A DNA stretch of 27,997 nt from CAYGZQ01 sp964354375 [NCBI: uncultured Planctomycetota bacterium] (GTDB taxonomy: Bacteria; JAJVIF01; JAPKYR01): contig CAYGZQ010000055.1 in the NCBI GenBank assembly GCA_964354375.1, forward strand, positions 1-27,997, given 5' to 3'. This document shows positions 1 to 7,173 of the stretch, one piece after another (the stretch's first letter is position 1; every line of letters starts with the position of its first letter). Under the pieces are notes generated by a model that ran no database searches, was not told where the DNA came from, and saw only the letters and a list, made by a program, of their open reading frames with translations. The translations under genes and the position numbers were made by a program.

Positions 1-89
1 GTTGCCCCTACGGTCGGTTTTGTCGGGCAACCACGGGGGGTTGCCCCTACGGGCGGATTTGTCGGGCAACCACGGGGGGTTGCCCCTAC
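1..89. repeat. Family A tandem palindromic repeat, 39-bp unit
   Basis: Two full 39-bp units (1-39 and 40-78, differing at two bases) are followed by an 11-bp partial third unit. Each full unit contributes to a hairpin: GGGCAACC at 25-32 pairs with GGTTGCCC at 39-46, and the same pair recurs at 64-71 and 78-85, each with a 6-nt loop. The array starts at the window edge, so more units may lie outside. The last partial unit contains the dapL stop codon (86-88 on the minus strand). There is no T-tract after the hairpin on either strand, so a REP-like 3' mRNA structure fits better than an intrinsic terminator. Confidence 0.9.
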
Positions 90-1282
90 TTCGCAGGGAA
101 CGTCTCGGTGATTTTCTTCACGTGTTTTCGAAGATCGGCGGCGTCGAGGGTGAGGCAGATGCGGAAGAATCCTTCTCCGCTGTCACCCCACCCCGATCCC
201 GGACCCAGCACGATGCCGGTTCGGTTGATCACTTCGCTCACGAAGTCGAAGCTCTTCACGCCCCGAGGCGTCCGCACCCAGACATAGAACGTTCCCTTTC
301 CGTGATAGACATCGTACCCGGCCTCCTCCAGAGTCTCCTCCACGACTTTCCGACGCTCGATGTACATCGCCCTTAAATCGTCCGTCGCATCAAGAGGCTT
401 GTTGAGAGCTTTTATCGCGACCTTCTGAATCGCAAGAAAAACGCCGGAATCGATGTTCGACTTCACCCTTGCAAGAGCCTGCACGATTTCCCCGTTCCCG
501 ACCACCATTCCGATGCGCCAGCCGGTCATGTTGTACATCTTCGAAAGCGAGTTGAACTCGACCGCGACATCCATGGCTCCCTTCACTTCCAGCAGGCTCG
601 GAGGCGGTGTGCCGGACTGGTAAATTTCGCTGTAAGGATTGTCGTGCGCAAGAATCACGCCCCACTTCCTCGCCCACTTGACGGCTTCCTCGAAAAACTC
701 CTTCGGAGCGACCGCGCTCGTCGGGTTGTTCGGGTAGTTCATCCAGAGGAGCTTCGCCCGCTTGCAGACCTTGTCGGGAATCGCGCTGAAATCGATCAGG
801 AAATCATTCTCCCTCAGGAGCGGCACTGTATACGAATCGCATCCCACGAACACCGCGTTCATCGGGTAGACCGGATAACATGGATCGGGGTAGATCACGA
901 TGTCGTCGGGATCGAGGACGGCAAGGGCGATGTTCGCGATACCCTCCTTGCTTCCGATAAGCGCGAGGGTCTCGGTCTCAGGCTTCAATTCCACCCCGAA
1001 TCGTCTCCGGTAGAAATCGGCGATCGCCCTGCGCATCTCGAGCGTGCCCTTGTAGGCCGGATATTTCTGGTTGGCGTTGACCTTCGCGTGCTCGTACAGC
1101 TCATCCACAAGGTCCCCGGGCGTGGGCTGGTCCGGGTCGCCTATGCCCAGGCTCACAACCTGTATCCCTTTCGCCTTCGCCGCGGCTTTCAGATCGTCGA
1201 TCCTCTGGAAGAGGTACGGCGGTATCATCTTAAGCCTCTTCGCCAGTTTGAAATACTCGGTACGAGTTTCGGAATCCGTCAT
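86..1282 (-). CDS. dapL: LL-diaminopimelate aminotransferase
   Basis: A 398-residue fold-type I PLP aminotransferase. In this family the reaction converts tetrahydrodipicolinate and glutamate directly to LL-diaminopimelate, the precursor of meso-DAP for peptidoglycan and of lysine. Visible family features are the GIGDPDQPTP stretch (residues 46-55), YPNNPTS (183-189), HDNPYSEI (213-220) and the PLP-lysine motif SLSKMYNMTGWR, with Lys248 as the expected Schiff-base residue. I chose the ATG at 1282 because it gives the usual family length and has GAGG about 10 nt upstream; an upstream extension to 1429 runs into repeat DNA. A dapF gene in the same strand block supports the DAP role over a general aspartate or alanine aminotransferase. 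The stop codon lies inside the family A repeat, yet the C-terminus looks complete. The gene has its own likely promoter at 1365-1392. Confidence 0.88.
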   Translation of the reverse strand: MTDSETRTEYFKLAKRLKMIPPYLFQRIDDLKAAAKAKGIQVVSLGIGDPDQPTPGDLVDELYEHAKVNANQKYPAYKGTLEMRRAIADFYRRRFGVELKPETETLALIGSKEGIANIALAVLDPDDIVIYPDPCYPVYPMNAVFVGCDSYTVPLLRENDFLIDFSAIPDKVCKRAKLLWMNYPNNPTSAVAPKEFFEEAVKWARKWGVILAHDNPYSEIYQSGTPPPSLLEVKGAMDVAVEFNSLSKMYNMTGWRIGMVVGNGEIVQALARVKSNIDSGVFLAIQKVAIKALNKPLDATDDLRAMYIERRKVVEETLEEAGYDVYHGKGTFYVWVRTPRGVKSFDFVSEVINRTGIVLGPGSGWGDSGEGFFRICLTLDAADLRKHVKKITETFPAK

Positions 1283-1333
1283 AGCTGTAAAACCTCGCTC
1301 CTTGACACAATCATCCGTTCTTAAATAACCATA

Positions 1334-1350
1334 CCCCGACTTTTTCGGGG
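1334..1350. promoter_or_regulatory. Stem-loop in the dapL leader
   Basis: CCCCGA (1334-1339) and TCGGGG (1345-1350) form a perfect 6-bp stem with a 5-nt loop. It lies between the predicted dapL promoter (1365-1392) and the dapL start (1282), so it would sit in the 5' leader about 50 nt before the start codon. On the minus strand it is not followed by a U-run, so it is not an obvious attenuator. No known lysine riboswitch (L-box) pattern is visible in this short leader. Confidence 0.4.
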
Positions 1351-1364
1351 CCGGGGGAACGCCA

Positions 1365-1392
1365 ATTCTACGCATTTTGCGCAGGAAATCAA
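1365..1392 (-). promoter_or_regulatory. Predicted sigma70-type promoter of dapL
   Basis: On the minus strand, TTGATT (1387-1392) and TAGAAT (1365-1370) are separated by 16 bp. Transcription would start near 1357, giving a leader of about 75 nt. The same TAGAAT -10 box precedes other genes in this window (5255-5260 and 21575-21580). The promoter sits just downstream of the family C inverted repeats, which would separate dapL transcription from the upstream operon. Confidence 0.45.
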
Positions 1393-1406
1393 GCACCCAA
1401 GAACAA

Positions 1407-1635
1407 GGGGACTGGCACGAATGGCACATGCTTAGGCAGAAAACGAATATGAAGAAGCGGAAGTTGGACGAGATCGGGGACTGGCTCGAATTTCGCTCAT
1501 CACTGGCTTGACTCTTTCCATGCGGCCCGGGGCGAAATTCGTGCCCGTCCCCAGTCCCGTCTCTTGCTTAAAAATGTGCCATTCGTGCCTGTCCCCGCAT
1601 TGATTCGTATATAAATGCGCGGTGCCAGTCCCCGC
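1407..1635. repeat. Family C nested inverted repeats (core GGGGACtGGCaCGAAT)
   Basis: An outer pair of 23-nt arms (1407-1429 and 1574-1596) matches in inverted orientation with one mismatch. An inner pair of 21-nt arms (1476-1496 and 1532-1552) matches with two mismatches. A fifth partial core in the right-arm orientation lies at about 1620-1635. The block fills most of the 355-bp gap between dapL and the membrane-protein gene and ends two bases before that gene's stop codon (1638-1640). No transposase is present. The structure resembles a non-autonomous REP/MITE-like element; that classification is inference. I see no convincing gene in 1283-1637. Confidence 0.8.
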
Positions 1636-1637
1636 AG

Positions 1638-2516
1638 TCACTTCCACCTGTATCGCCTGCGAGCCTCCATCATCCTCACAACATTCACCGCAACCGCCAC
1701 TGTGGGTATCATCAGGATCACGATGAAGTGCCAAGTATACCAGATCGGTTCGAGCGCGTACGTATCATAACGATAGTATGCGGGGGAACGCAGGAAGGAG
1801 AACAACTCGAGCGTCCAATCCGCGAGAAAATAGCCTCCGACGAATACTATTAAGAGAACGGGGATAAGCCAGACCGGCACCAGGAGCCCTGTCCTGGTAA
1901 CCCATCTGGGCAATGCAGCCGACGCAAGTCCGGTCGCAAGAAAAAACGCCCACCACAAGGCAATCAGCACAAACAGCGAGATCGCGAAGAGGATGAAAAT
2001 CGCCGCCTCACGGGAATCGCCCAGAATAGACAGTCCCGCATATCGGAGAAACGATAGAATCAGGGCGATGATGAGCGCTATCGAAGGAAGCAGGTGGCGG
2101 ATATTCATCCGGACCGCCCAGCGAAGGAGGTCCCCGACGATCTCCCTTGTCGAGACCGGGGTGTTGAACATCTCCCCTATTATGTTCCTGTCCGTATCGT
2201 CCTGAATCGCCCTCGGTAAATATGCAAGAAAATCCCTCAATACGAATCCAAGCGGCAGAACCGTCATGAGAAGGTATCCCATGATCACGACGATGTAGAG
2301 CACCACTCCGATGACGATCCCATATTGGTCCGCGCCGACGATGGAAGTGATATCGTAGCCGGGTCCTGCGATCATGTACATGAGCGCATTGAACCCGGCT
2401 ATTATCCAGAGAATCGGGACCGTGATGCGATCGTGGCGCAACGAGCCCGCCTTCCGGTGGTTCAGCCACTGAAGGTAGATATGATCGACTTCGAACATCC
2501 TGCGCTGTTCAGGCAT
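1638..2516 (-). CDS. Multi-pass membrane protein, weakly ABC-2 permease-like
   Basis: A 292-residue protein with roughly six or seven hydrophobic segments, near residues 32-52, 67-95, 142-162, 169-200, 207-230 and 258-282. Between the second and third segments is a cytoplasmic-looking stretch ending in NTPVSTREIVGDLLRW. Its shape recalls the TPLSxREI element before a membrane helix in ABC-2 type permeases, but the match is short and no ATPase gene is adjacent. The gene starts 31 nt after the dapF stop, so it is probably cotranscribed with miaA and dapF. No strong Shine-Dalgarno sequence is visible; a second in-frame ATG lies six codons in. I do not recognise a specific function. Confidence 0.7.
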   Translation of the reverse strand: MPEQRRMFEVDHIYLQWLNHRKAGSLRHDRITVPILWIIAGFNALMYMIAGPGYDITSIVGADQYGIVIGVVLYIVVIMGYLLMTVLPLGFVLRDFLAYLPRAIQDDTDRNIIGEMFNTPVSTREIVGDLLRWAVRMNIRHLLPSIALIIALILSFLRYAGLSILGDSREAAIFILFAISLFVLIALWWAFFLATGLASAALPRWVTRTGLLVPVWLIPVLLIVFVGGYFLADWTLELFSFLRSPAYYRYDTYALEPIWYTWHFIVILMIPTVAVAVNVVRMMEARRRYRWK

Positions 2517-2547
2517 GTCTTGAAAACCTGCCCCACATCCGACGCGG

Positions 2548-3444
2548 TCAGGACCACTCCCCGCTGAATACCTTCACCGCGGGACCCGAGAGCATCACCA
2601 GTCCGTCAGTGGTGTACTCTGTCAGGAGCGACCCGCCGGGCACGTCCACTCTCAACTTGTCGCCCGCCTTGCCGGTCATGTGGCAGGCGGCCTGGATCGC
2701 CGCCACGCCGCTCCCGCAGCTCAGCGTCATTCCCGCCCCGCGCTCCCACACCCGCATTTTCACGTGGTCCGTCCCGATCACCTGCACGAACTCGACATTC
2801 ACCCTGTTAGGGAACATGTCGGTGTTGTTCTCGATCGCAGGGCCCCATTTGTCCACCGGCACCTGGTCGAGGTCGACGACGAAAATTACTGCGTGGGGAT
2901 TCCCGAAATTCACCGCCGTGAACTTCACGGTCTCAATGAATCCCGGCATCTCCATCTCCTCTTCTATCACCGGAGAAGGGCCGGGCGTTGCGATCGGTAT
3001 CCGGGCTCGATCCGTCACCGGTTTCCCCATGTCCGCCCTGACCCAGAATCGATCCGCACCAGCCCATTCCGGCGGCTTCATGAACGTGAGGTTTACCGTG
3101 CGTTTGGCTGTCCCGAGCGCGAGCACCGACGACCCGTCGACAAGTCCGTGCCTGATCAAATGCGCCCCCACGCACCTCAGGCCGTTTCCGCACATCTCCG
3201 ATTCGCTCCCGTCCGGATTCCACATTCTCATCTGGAAACCGGTCTTTTCCGAATGCCCCAGCAGCAGAAGCCCGTCCGCCCCCACCCCGTAATGACGGTC
3301 GCAGATCGCCTTCGCCAGCGTCGAGACGTCCTTCGCGAAGTCCATCGCCCGCTGCATGGAGCATATGATGAAGTCGTTCCCGGTTCCCTGCCATTTCTCG
3401 AACGGAAGCTCCCTCGGATCGCCCATGTCCAGATGGTGTGTCAT
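2548..3444 (-). CDS. dapF: Diaminopimelate epimerase
   Basis: A 298-residue protein that in this family interconverts LL- and meso-diaminopimelate by a two-cysteine, cofactor-independent mechanism. Visible signatures are GTGNDFI near residues 20-26, NPDGSESEMCGNGLRC with Cys85 as one catalytic cysteine, NFGNPHAV near 179-186, and ERGAGMTLSCGSG with Cys243 as the second. The start at 3444 is preceded by AAGGAAG about eight bases upstream; the longer frame to 3534 would overlap miaA and is less likely. The miaA stop codon lies 14 nt upstream, so the two genes are almost certainly cotranscribed. With dapL nearby, the window supplies two consecutive steps of the DAP-aminotransferase route. Confidence 0.95.
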   Translation of the reverse strand: MTHHLDMGDPRELPFEKWQGTGNDFIICSMQRAMDFAKDVSTLAKAICDRHYGVGADGLLLLGHSEKTGFQMRMWNPDGSESEMCGNGLRCVGAHLIRHGLVDGSSVLALGTAKRTVNLTFMKPPEWAGADRFWVRADMGKPVTDRARIPIATPGPSPVIEEEMEMPGFIETVKFTAVNFGNPHAVIFVVDLDQVPVDKWGPAIENNTDMFPNRVNVEFVQVIGTDHVKMRVWERGAGMTLSCGSGVAAIQAACHMTGKAGDKLRVDVPGGSLLTEYTTDGLVMLSGPAVKVFSGEWS

Positions 3445-3458
3445 ACGTTTGTCTTCCT

Positions 3459-4406
3459 TTACTTGATCCCAGCCGACACGAGAACTCTCTTCGCGGTCTC
3501 CGTCGGATCGAATCCTTCCCCGGCCTCCACCCAATTCACGTTCTCAAGCTTCCTGAAATACGTCATCTGCCGTTTCGCGAACCTGCGAGTGTCGCGCTGT
3601 ATTCTCTCGACGGCCTCATCCATGTTGATCTCCCCGCGAACCACCGCCACTATATCACGATACCCAAGACCCGTCATGGGTTTCTCGTTTCCGGTCAGAC
3701 CTTCTTCCAGAAGCCCCCTCACCTCATCGACCCAGCCCGCCTCCGTCATCGCGACAACCCGTCGGTTGATGCGTTCATAGAGCGTCTCCCGGCTTATTGT
3801 CAGCCCGACAAGCTTCCAGTCATATCGCGATTCCCCACGATCCTTCTTGTCGGTCGCCACTCCGTCCGAGAATTTCCGACCCGTCGATCTCACCACTTCA
3901 ACCGCTCTCACAAGCCTGGGGATATTGTTCGGGTGGATTTTCTCGGCCGCGTCGGGATCGAACCGCTTAAGCTCTTCGTAGAGAGCTTGAGCGCCCCTGT
4001 CCGCGATCTCCTCCAGTATCACTTTCCTCAGATCCGGCACCGGAGGCTGTGCCTGCCAGGTCGGATTCTCTGCGAGGGCGGTTATGTAAAGCCCGGTCCC
4101 CCCGACCACAAGGACCATTCTCCCTCGACCCAGGATGTCCTCCAGCTTCTCGAACGCCAGCCTCTGAAAATCCGCGACCGTGAAATCATCGCCGGGGTCC
4201 GCTACGTCGATCAGATGATGCGGGATTCCCTCTCGCTCGGCAATTGACGGCTTGGCGGTGCCGATATCAAGCCCGGTGTACACCTGGCGCGAATCGGCCG
4301 AGATGATCTCCGCTCCCAGCATTTTCGCGAGCGGAATGCTCACGGCCGTTTTGCCGATTCCGGTCTGGCCAAGAAGAACCAGCACTTCCCGCTTCAAGTC
4401 CGCCAT
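3459..4406 (-). CDS. miaA: tRNA dimethylallyltransferase
   Basis: A 315-residue enzyme that transfers the dimethylallyl group to N6 of A37 in tRNAs reading UNN codons. Diagnostic motifs are a P-loop GQTGIGKT (residues 13-20), DSRQVY (38-43) with the expected catalytic Asp, DIGTAKP, HHLIDV, and GGTGLY (102-107). The P-loop differs from the common GPTASGKT form but keeps the GKT triad. I prefer the ATG at 4406, which gives the usual family length and places the P-loop close to the N-terminus. It starts one base after the upstream gene's stop codon. A start at 4442, overlapping that gene, is possible. No strong ribosome site is visible for either, so translational coupling is likely. Confidence 0.95.
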   Translation of the reverse strand: MADLKREVLVLLGQTGIGKTAVSIPLAKMLGAEIISADSRQVYTGLDIGTAKPSIAEREGIPHHLIDVADPGDDFTVADFQRLAFEKLEDILGRGRMVLVVGGTGLYITALAENPTWQAQPPVPDLRKVILEEIADRGAQALYEELKRFDPDAAEKIHPNNIPRLVRAVEVVRSTGRKFSDGVATDKKDRGESRYDWKLVGLTISRETLYERINRRVVAMTEAGWVDEVRGLLEEGLTGNEKPMTGLGYRDIVAVVRGEINMDEAVERIQRDTRRFAKRQMTYFRKLENVNWVEAGEGFDPTETAKRVLVSAGIK

Positions 4407-4407
4407 G

Positions 4408-5127
4408 TCACTCAGCCCGATCTGGGACCTCAGGCGTTTCATCCAAGAGCTCGATCACTATGTCCGGCTCCGCGTACATCACGGACGGCCACCACGCTAT
4501 CTCCCTGACCGCACCCCAGACATCAACTTCCGGATCGATCCTGATTCGCCAGATGTTTAGCCGGTCGGAAATCTCTCTGTCGATCCCTATTGCCGGAGGC
4601 TCGGACGCCCACTCGCGCACGCAGTCCTCATCGCACCAGTCCTGGAATCTGACAAGCGCGATGCCGGGCGCGTAGTCCGGCCGAAGCGTCGGTTTCCCCA
4701 CCCAGGCCCGGAAGCCTTTCTCGCAGGCGCCGGATTCCTCTCCAGAGCCATATGTCAGAACAACATTGAAGACCACTTCGCCGGGCTCCGCGGGGGCTGT
4801 CCAGACAACCCCGTTCCCGCTCGCTTCGCCCTCCTCGAACTCGCCGAAATTCGCGTCCCAGACAAGCTCGCCGTCGGGAGGAATGCGGTCGGTGACCTCT
4901 TCGCAAGCGCTCATATCCAGGCTGTCCTGCATCATTGCGGTCAATGTATATTTCTCGCCCGGCTTCAGCTCGATCAAATCGATTGGGTCGAGCTTGACGC
5001 CATTCGTATCGACGAGGACAACCTGCACAATCACCGGGTAACACACCGGCTTCCCTTCATATCCGAAGGCAAGTCCGTAGATGACACAAACCATCGTAAG
5101 TGCGATCCAGATCGATCTTGTTTTCAT
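4408..5127 (-). CDS. Secreted protein with Ig-like part and subtilase-propeptide-like C-terminus
   Basis: A 239-residue protein with an N-terminal signal peptide (positive MKTR, hydrophobic core to about residue 22, likely cleavage near AFG). Residues about 25-145 look like a beta-rich Ig-like module, with LKPGEKYTLTA and VVWTAPAEPGEVVFNV typical of such folds. Residues about 150-232 resemble the N-terminal prodomain of fervidolysin-like subtilases: PGIALVRF near the start, then LNIWRIRI, DVWGAVREI and VMYAEPDIVIEL. No subtilisin catalytic domain follows, because the next gene is miaA. Paired cysteines (SAC, GAC, DWCDEDC) suggest an oxidising extracytoplasmic location. AAGGAGG lies about 12 nt before the ATG. 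The prodomain assignment is by motif shape; whether it acts as an inhibitor or chaperone of a protease is unknown. Confidence 0.7.
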   Translation of the reverse strand: MKTRSIWIALTMVCVIYGLAFGYEGKPVCYPVIVQVVLVDTNGVKLDPIDLIELKPGEKYTLTAMMQDSLDMSACEEVTDRIPPDGELVWDANFGEFEEGEASGNGVVWTAPAEPGEVVFNVVLTYGSGEESGACEKGFRAWVGKPTLRPDYAPGIALVRFQDWCDEDCVREWASEPPAIGIDREISDRLNIWRIRIDPEVDVWGAVREIAWWPSVMYAEPDIVIELLDETPEVPDRAE

Positions 5128-5173
5128 TTCTTCCAGCGCCCTCCTTCTGAGCCCTCAAGGCTCGCACCGTGGA

Positions 5174-5182
5174 AGTTTAGCA
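5174..5182 (-). promoter_or_regulatory. Possible extended -10 promoter for the 5127-to-1638 operon
   Basis: On the minus strand the sequence TGCTAAACT gives an extended -10 element (TGn plus TAAACT) whose last base lies 46 nt upstream of the ATG at 5127. The -35 region at the usual distance (5197-5202) matches poorly, as can happen with extended -10 promoters. The 151-bp gap 5128-5278 holds this and the divergent plus-strand element. Confidence 0.3.
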
Positions 5183-5254
5183 TTAATCCCCGCACAGGGG
5201 CATATCCCTGCCGGCTCGCTCGGGGTCTCTGATGCCCGAAGCGATGCTACATGG

Positions 5255-5260
5255 TAGAAT
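5255..5260 (+). promoter_or_regulatory. Possible -10 box of the first glycan operon
   Basis: TAGAAT lies 18 bases before the ATG at 5279, so transcription would begin about 12 bases before the start codon. No Shine-Dalgarno sequence occurs in the short leader. The -35 region is poor. TAGAAT is the same hexamer found before dapL and before the small lipoprotein gene. Confidence 0.3.
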
Positions 5261-5278
5261 AGTCGGGCAGTAAAACCT

Positions 5279-6286
5279 ATGGAAACGATTCCAGAAAGAA
5301 CGAATCCGCCTGCGGAGAAATCCGTAATTCCCCTGGACCCCGCGCTCGACCCCAGGGCGCTAGTGTCGATTGTTGTGCCCCTGAAGAACGAGGAGGAATC
5401 GCTCCCGGAGCTCCACAGGTCGGTCGCTGAGGCGTTCAAGTCCCTGGGTCGCGATTTCGAGATCGTTTTTGTTGACGACGGCAGCACTGACGGCAGCTTC
5501 AAAGTCCTGCAGAGGCTGTACGAGGAAGACCCGGAAAGGGTGAGGGTCATCAAATTCAGGATGAACCAGGGGAAGTCCGCTGCGCTGTCGGCCGGATTCG
5601 AGCTCTGCAGGGGGGAGATCGTGGTCACGATGGATGCCGATCTGCAGGACGATGCGGCGGAGATCCCGAGATTCCTCGAGGCCCTCGGCAAGGGAGCGGA
5701 CCTTGTCTCCGGCTGGAAAAAAGTGCGTCACGATCCCTGGCTCAAGGTGGTATCCAGCCGTTTCTTCAACTGGGTCGTCAGCACTGCCGCGGGACTGAAA
5801 CTCCACGATTACAACTGCGGGTTCAAGGCCTATCGCAAGGAGGTCCTGGAGGAAATCCAGCTTTACGGCGACCTTCATCGCTATATCCCGTTCCTTGCGA
5901 AGGCGCGCGGGTTTCTGGTCGACGAGATCGTGGTCAAGCATCACGCGAGGAAAAAGGGGCGGAGCAAGTACGGCTGGACCCGCTATTTCAGGGGCTTCTT
6001 TGACTTGTTTACCGTCATTATGTTAACGAGATTCCGTCGCAATCCCCTGCACCTGTTCGGCTGGATCGGCTCCATCCTGTTCCTGGGCGGAACCCTCATC
6101 AACCTCGTGCTGACGTGGCAGTGGATTCACAGGCAATGGATCGGCGACCGTCCCCTCCTCTTCCTCGGCGTACTTCTCATGGTCGTCGGCGTGCAGACCT
6201 TTACAATCGGCCTCCTGGGCGAAATGATCAACTCGCTCAAGCCGAGCGACAAGAGCGATCGCCCCATCAAGACCATCCTGAAATGA
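5279..6286 (+). CDS. Family 2 glycosyltransferase, DPM1/GtrB-like, membrane-anchored
   Basis: A 335-residue protein with an N-terminal GT-A domain and two C-terminal membrane helices (about 258-280 and 291-315). Substrate-binding motifs are VDDGSTDGS (65-73) and DADLQDD (119-125), the latter carrying the metal-binding acidic pair. The layout matches enzymes such as DPM1, GtrB and ArnC, which transfer a sugar from a nucleotide donor to polyprenyl phosphate at the inner face of the membrane. It is the first gene of the plus-strand glycan operon, and its last bases overlap the next start as ATGA. Its likely role is making a polyprenyl-phosphate sugar for later transfer; the exact sugar cannot be read from the sequence. 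Confidence 0.88.
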   Translation: METIPERTNPPAEKSVIPLDPALDPRALVSIVVPLKNEEESLPELHRSVAEAFKSLGRDFEIVFVDDGSTDGSFKVLQRLYEEDPERVRVIKFRMNQGKSAALSAGFELCRGEIVVTMDADLQDDAAEIPRFLEALGKGADLVSGWKKVRHDPWLKVVSSRFFNWVVSTAAGLKLHDYNCGFKAYRKEVLEEIQLYGDLHRYIPFLAKARGFLVDEIVVKHHARKKGRSKYGWTRYFRGFFDLFTVIMLTRFRRNPLHLFGWIGSILFLGGTLINLVLTWQWIHRQWIGDRPLLFLGVLLMVVGVQTFTIGLLGEMINSLKPSDKSDRPIKTILK

Positions 6287-7137
6287 ACGCGACCTCCGAG
6301 CATAGCGTCCTCCCCAAATGCGGGATAGTTGTGCTCAACTACAATGGCGAGAAGGTCCTTGGGGCGCTTCTCGGATCGCTTGCGTCCATCGATTACCCCG
6401 AATTCCGGGTCTTCCTCGTCGATAATGCGTCTACGGATGAATCGATCGCTATTGCACAATCGTGGTCCGACAGGATTCCCATGGAGCTGATCCGGAACGA
6501 GGAAAATCTGCTCTTCAGCCGGGGTAACAATGTGGGGATCGAGCGCGCGATCGCCTGGGGCGCTGATTATGTATTTCTGCTGAACAACGATACGATAACG
6601 CCCCCTGGCCTGTTGAAGGAACTCATCGATTTCATGGAACGGAATCCTCAAGCCGGGATCTCCGGCCCCATGATCCATTTCGGAAACGGTGGAATTATCT
6701 GGGGAGCAGGCGGGATCGTCTCGACCTGGTGGGGACTTGTCAGGCACAGGGGAATCCGCCGGAAGGATGTCGGGCAGTTTTCGGTCCCGGCGAAAGTGGA
6801 CTATGTCTCCGGGGCTGCGATGATGGTCAGGCGCGAGGTGTTCCAGCGGATCGGAATGCTCGATGCAGCGTTCCCGATGTATTACGAAGACACGGATTTC
6901 TGCTTTCGAGCGCGGAAGGCGGGGTTCGAAAGCTGGTATGTCCCGACCGCGCCCATCGTTCACATGGTGAGTTACGCAGCGGGCGGGCAGGCGTCCGGGT
7001 TCAAAATCAGGCGAAGGTTTTGTTCGGGGATGAAGTTCTTCGCGCGACACGCGAGATGGTACCAATGGCCCACCATCATTCTCGGCCAGGTGTATGAAAC
7101 CGTGAGGGTGGCGTCTCTTGTGATGAGGGGTTTGTAG
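6283..7137 (+). CDS. Family 2 glycosyltransferase, rhamnosyltransferase-like
   Basis: A 284-residue soluble GT-A protein. The start at 6283 overlaps the preceding stop as ATGA, indicating translational coupling; the same frame extends upstream but only inside the previous gene. Motifs are VVLNYNG (16-22), VDNASTDES (46-54), LLNNDT (99-104, the DXD-like position), GAAMMVRREVF and YYEDTDFCFRARKAG. This pattern is typical of WbbL-like enzymes that add rhamnose or related sugars during O-antigen or surface polysaccharide synthesis. Substrate is inferred from family only. Confidence 0.87.
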   Translation: MNATSEHSVLPKCGIVVLNYNGEKVLGALLGSLASIDYPEFRVFLVDNASTDESIAIAQSWSDRIPMELIRNEENLLFSRGNNVGIERAIAWGADYVFLLNNDTITPPGLLKELIDFMERNPQAGISGPMIHFGNGGIIWGAGGIVSTWWGLVRHRGIRRKDVGQFSVPAKVDYVSGAAMMVRREVFQRIGMLDAAFPMYYEDTDFCFRARKAGFESWYVPTAPIVHMVSYAAGGQASGFKIRRRFCSGMKFFARHARWYQWPTIILGQVYETVRVASLVMRGL

Positions 7138-7173
7138 ACGATCTCGCGTCTGATCGGCGCGACTCGATAATCG

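Noticed and set aside
64-85. Intrinsic terminator for dapL
   Set aside because: The hairpin is good but no U-run follows on the minus strand, and the same hairpin recurs as part of a tandem repeat.
1-89. Possible CRISPR array from tandem 39-bp units
   Set aside because: The units are contiguous with no unique spacers, and no cas gene is present.
1432-1734. 100-residue minus-strand reading frame
   Set aside because: It lies across the family C inverted repeats and the end of the membrane-protein gene, and has no coding character of its own.
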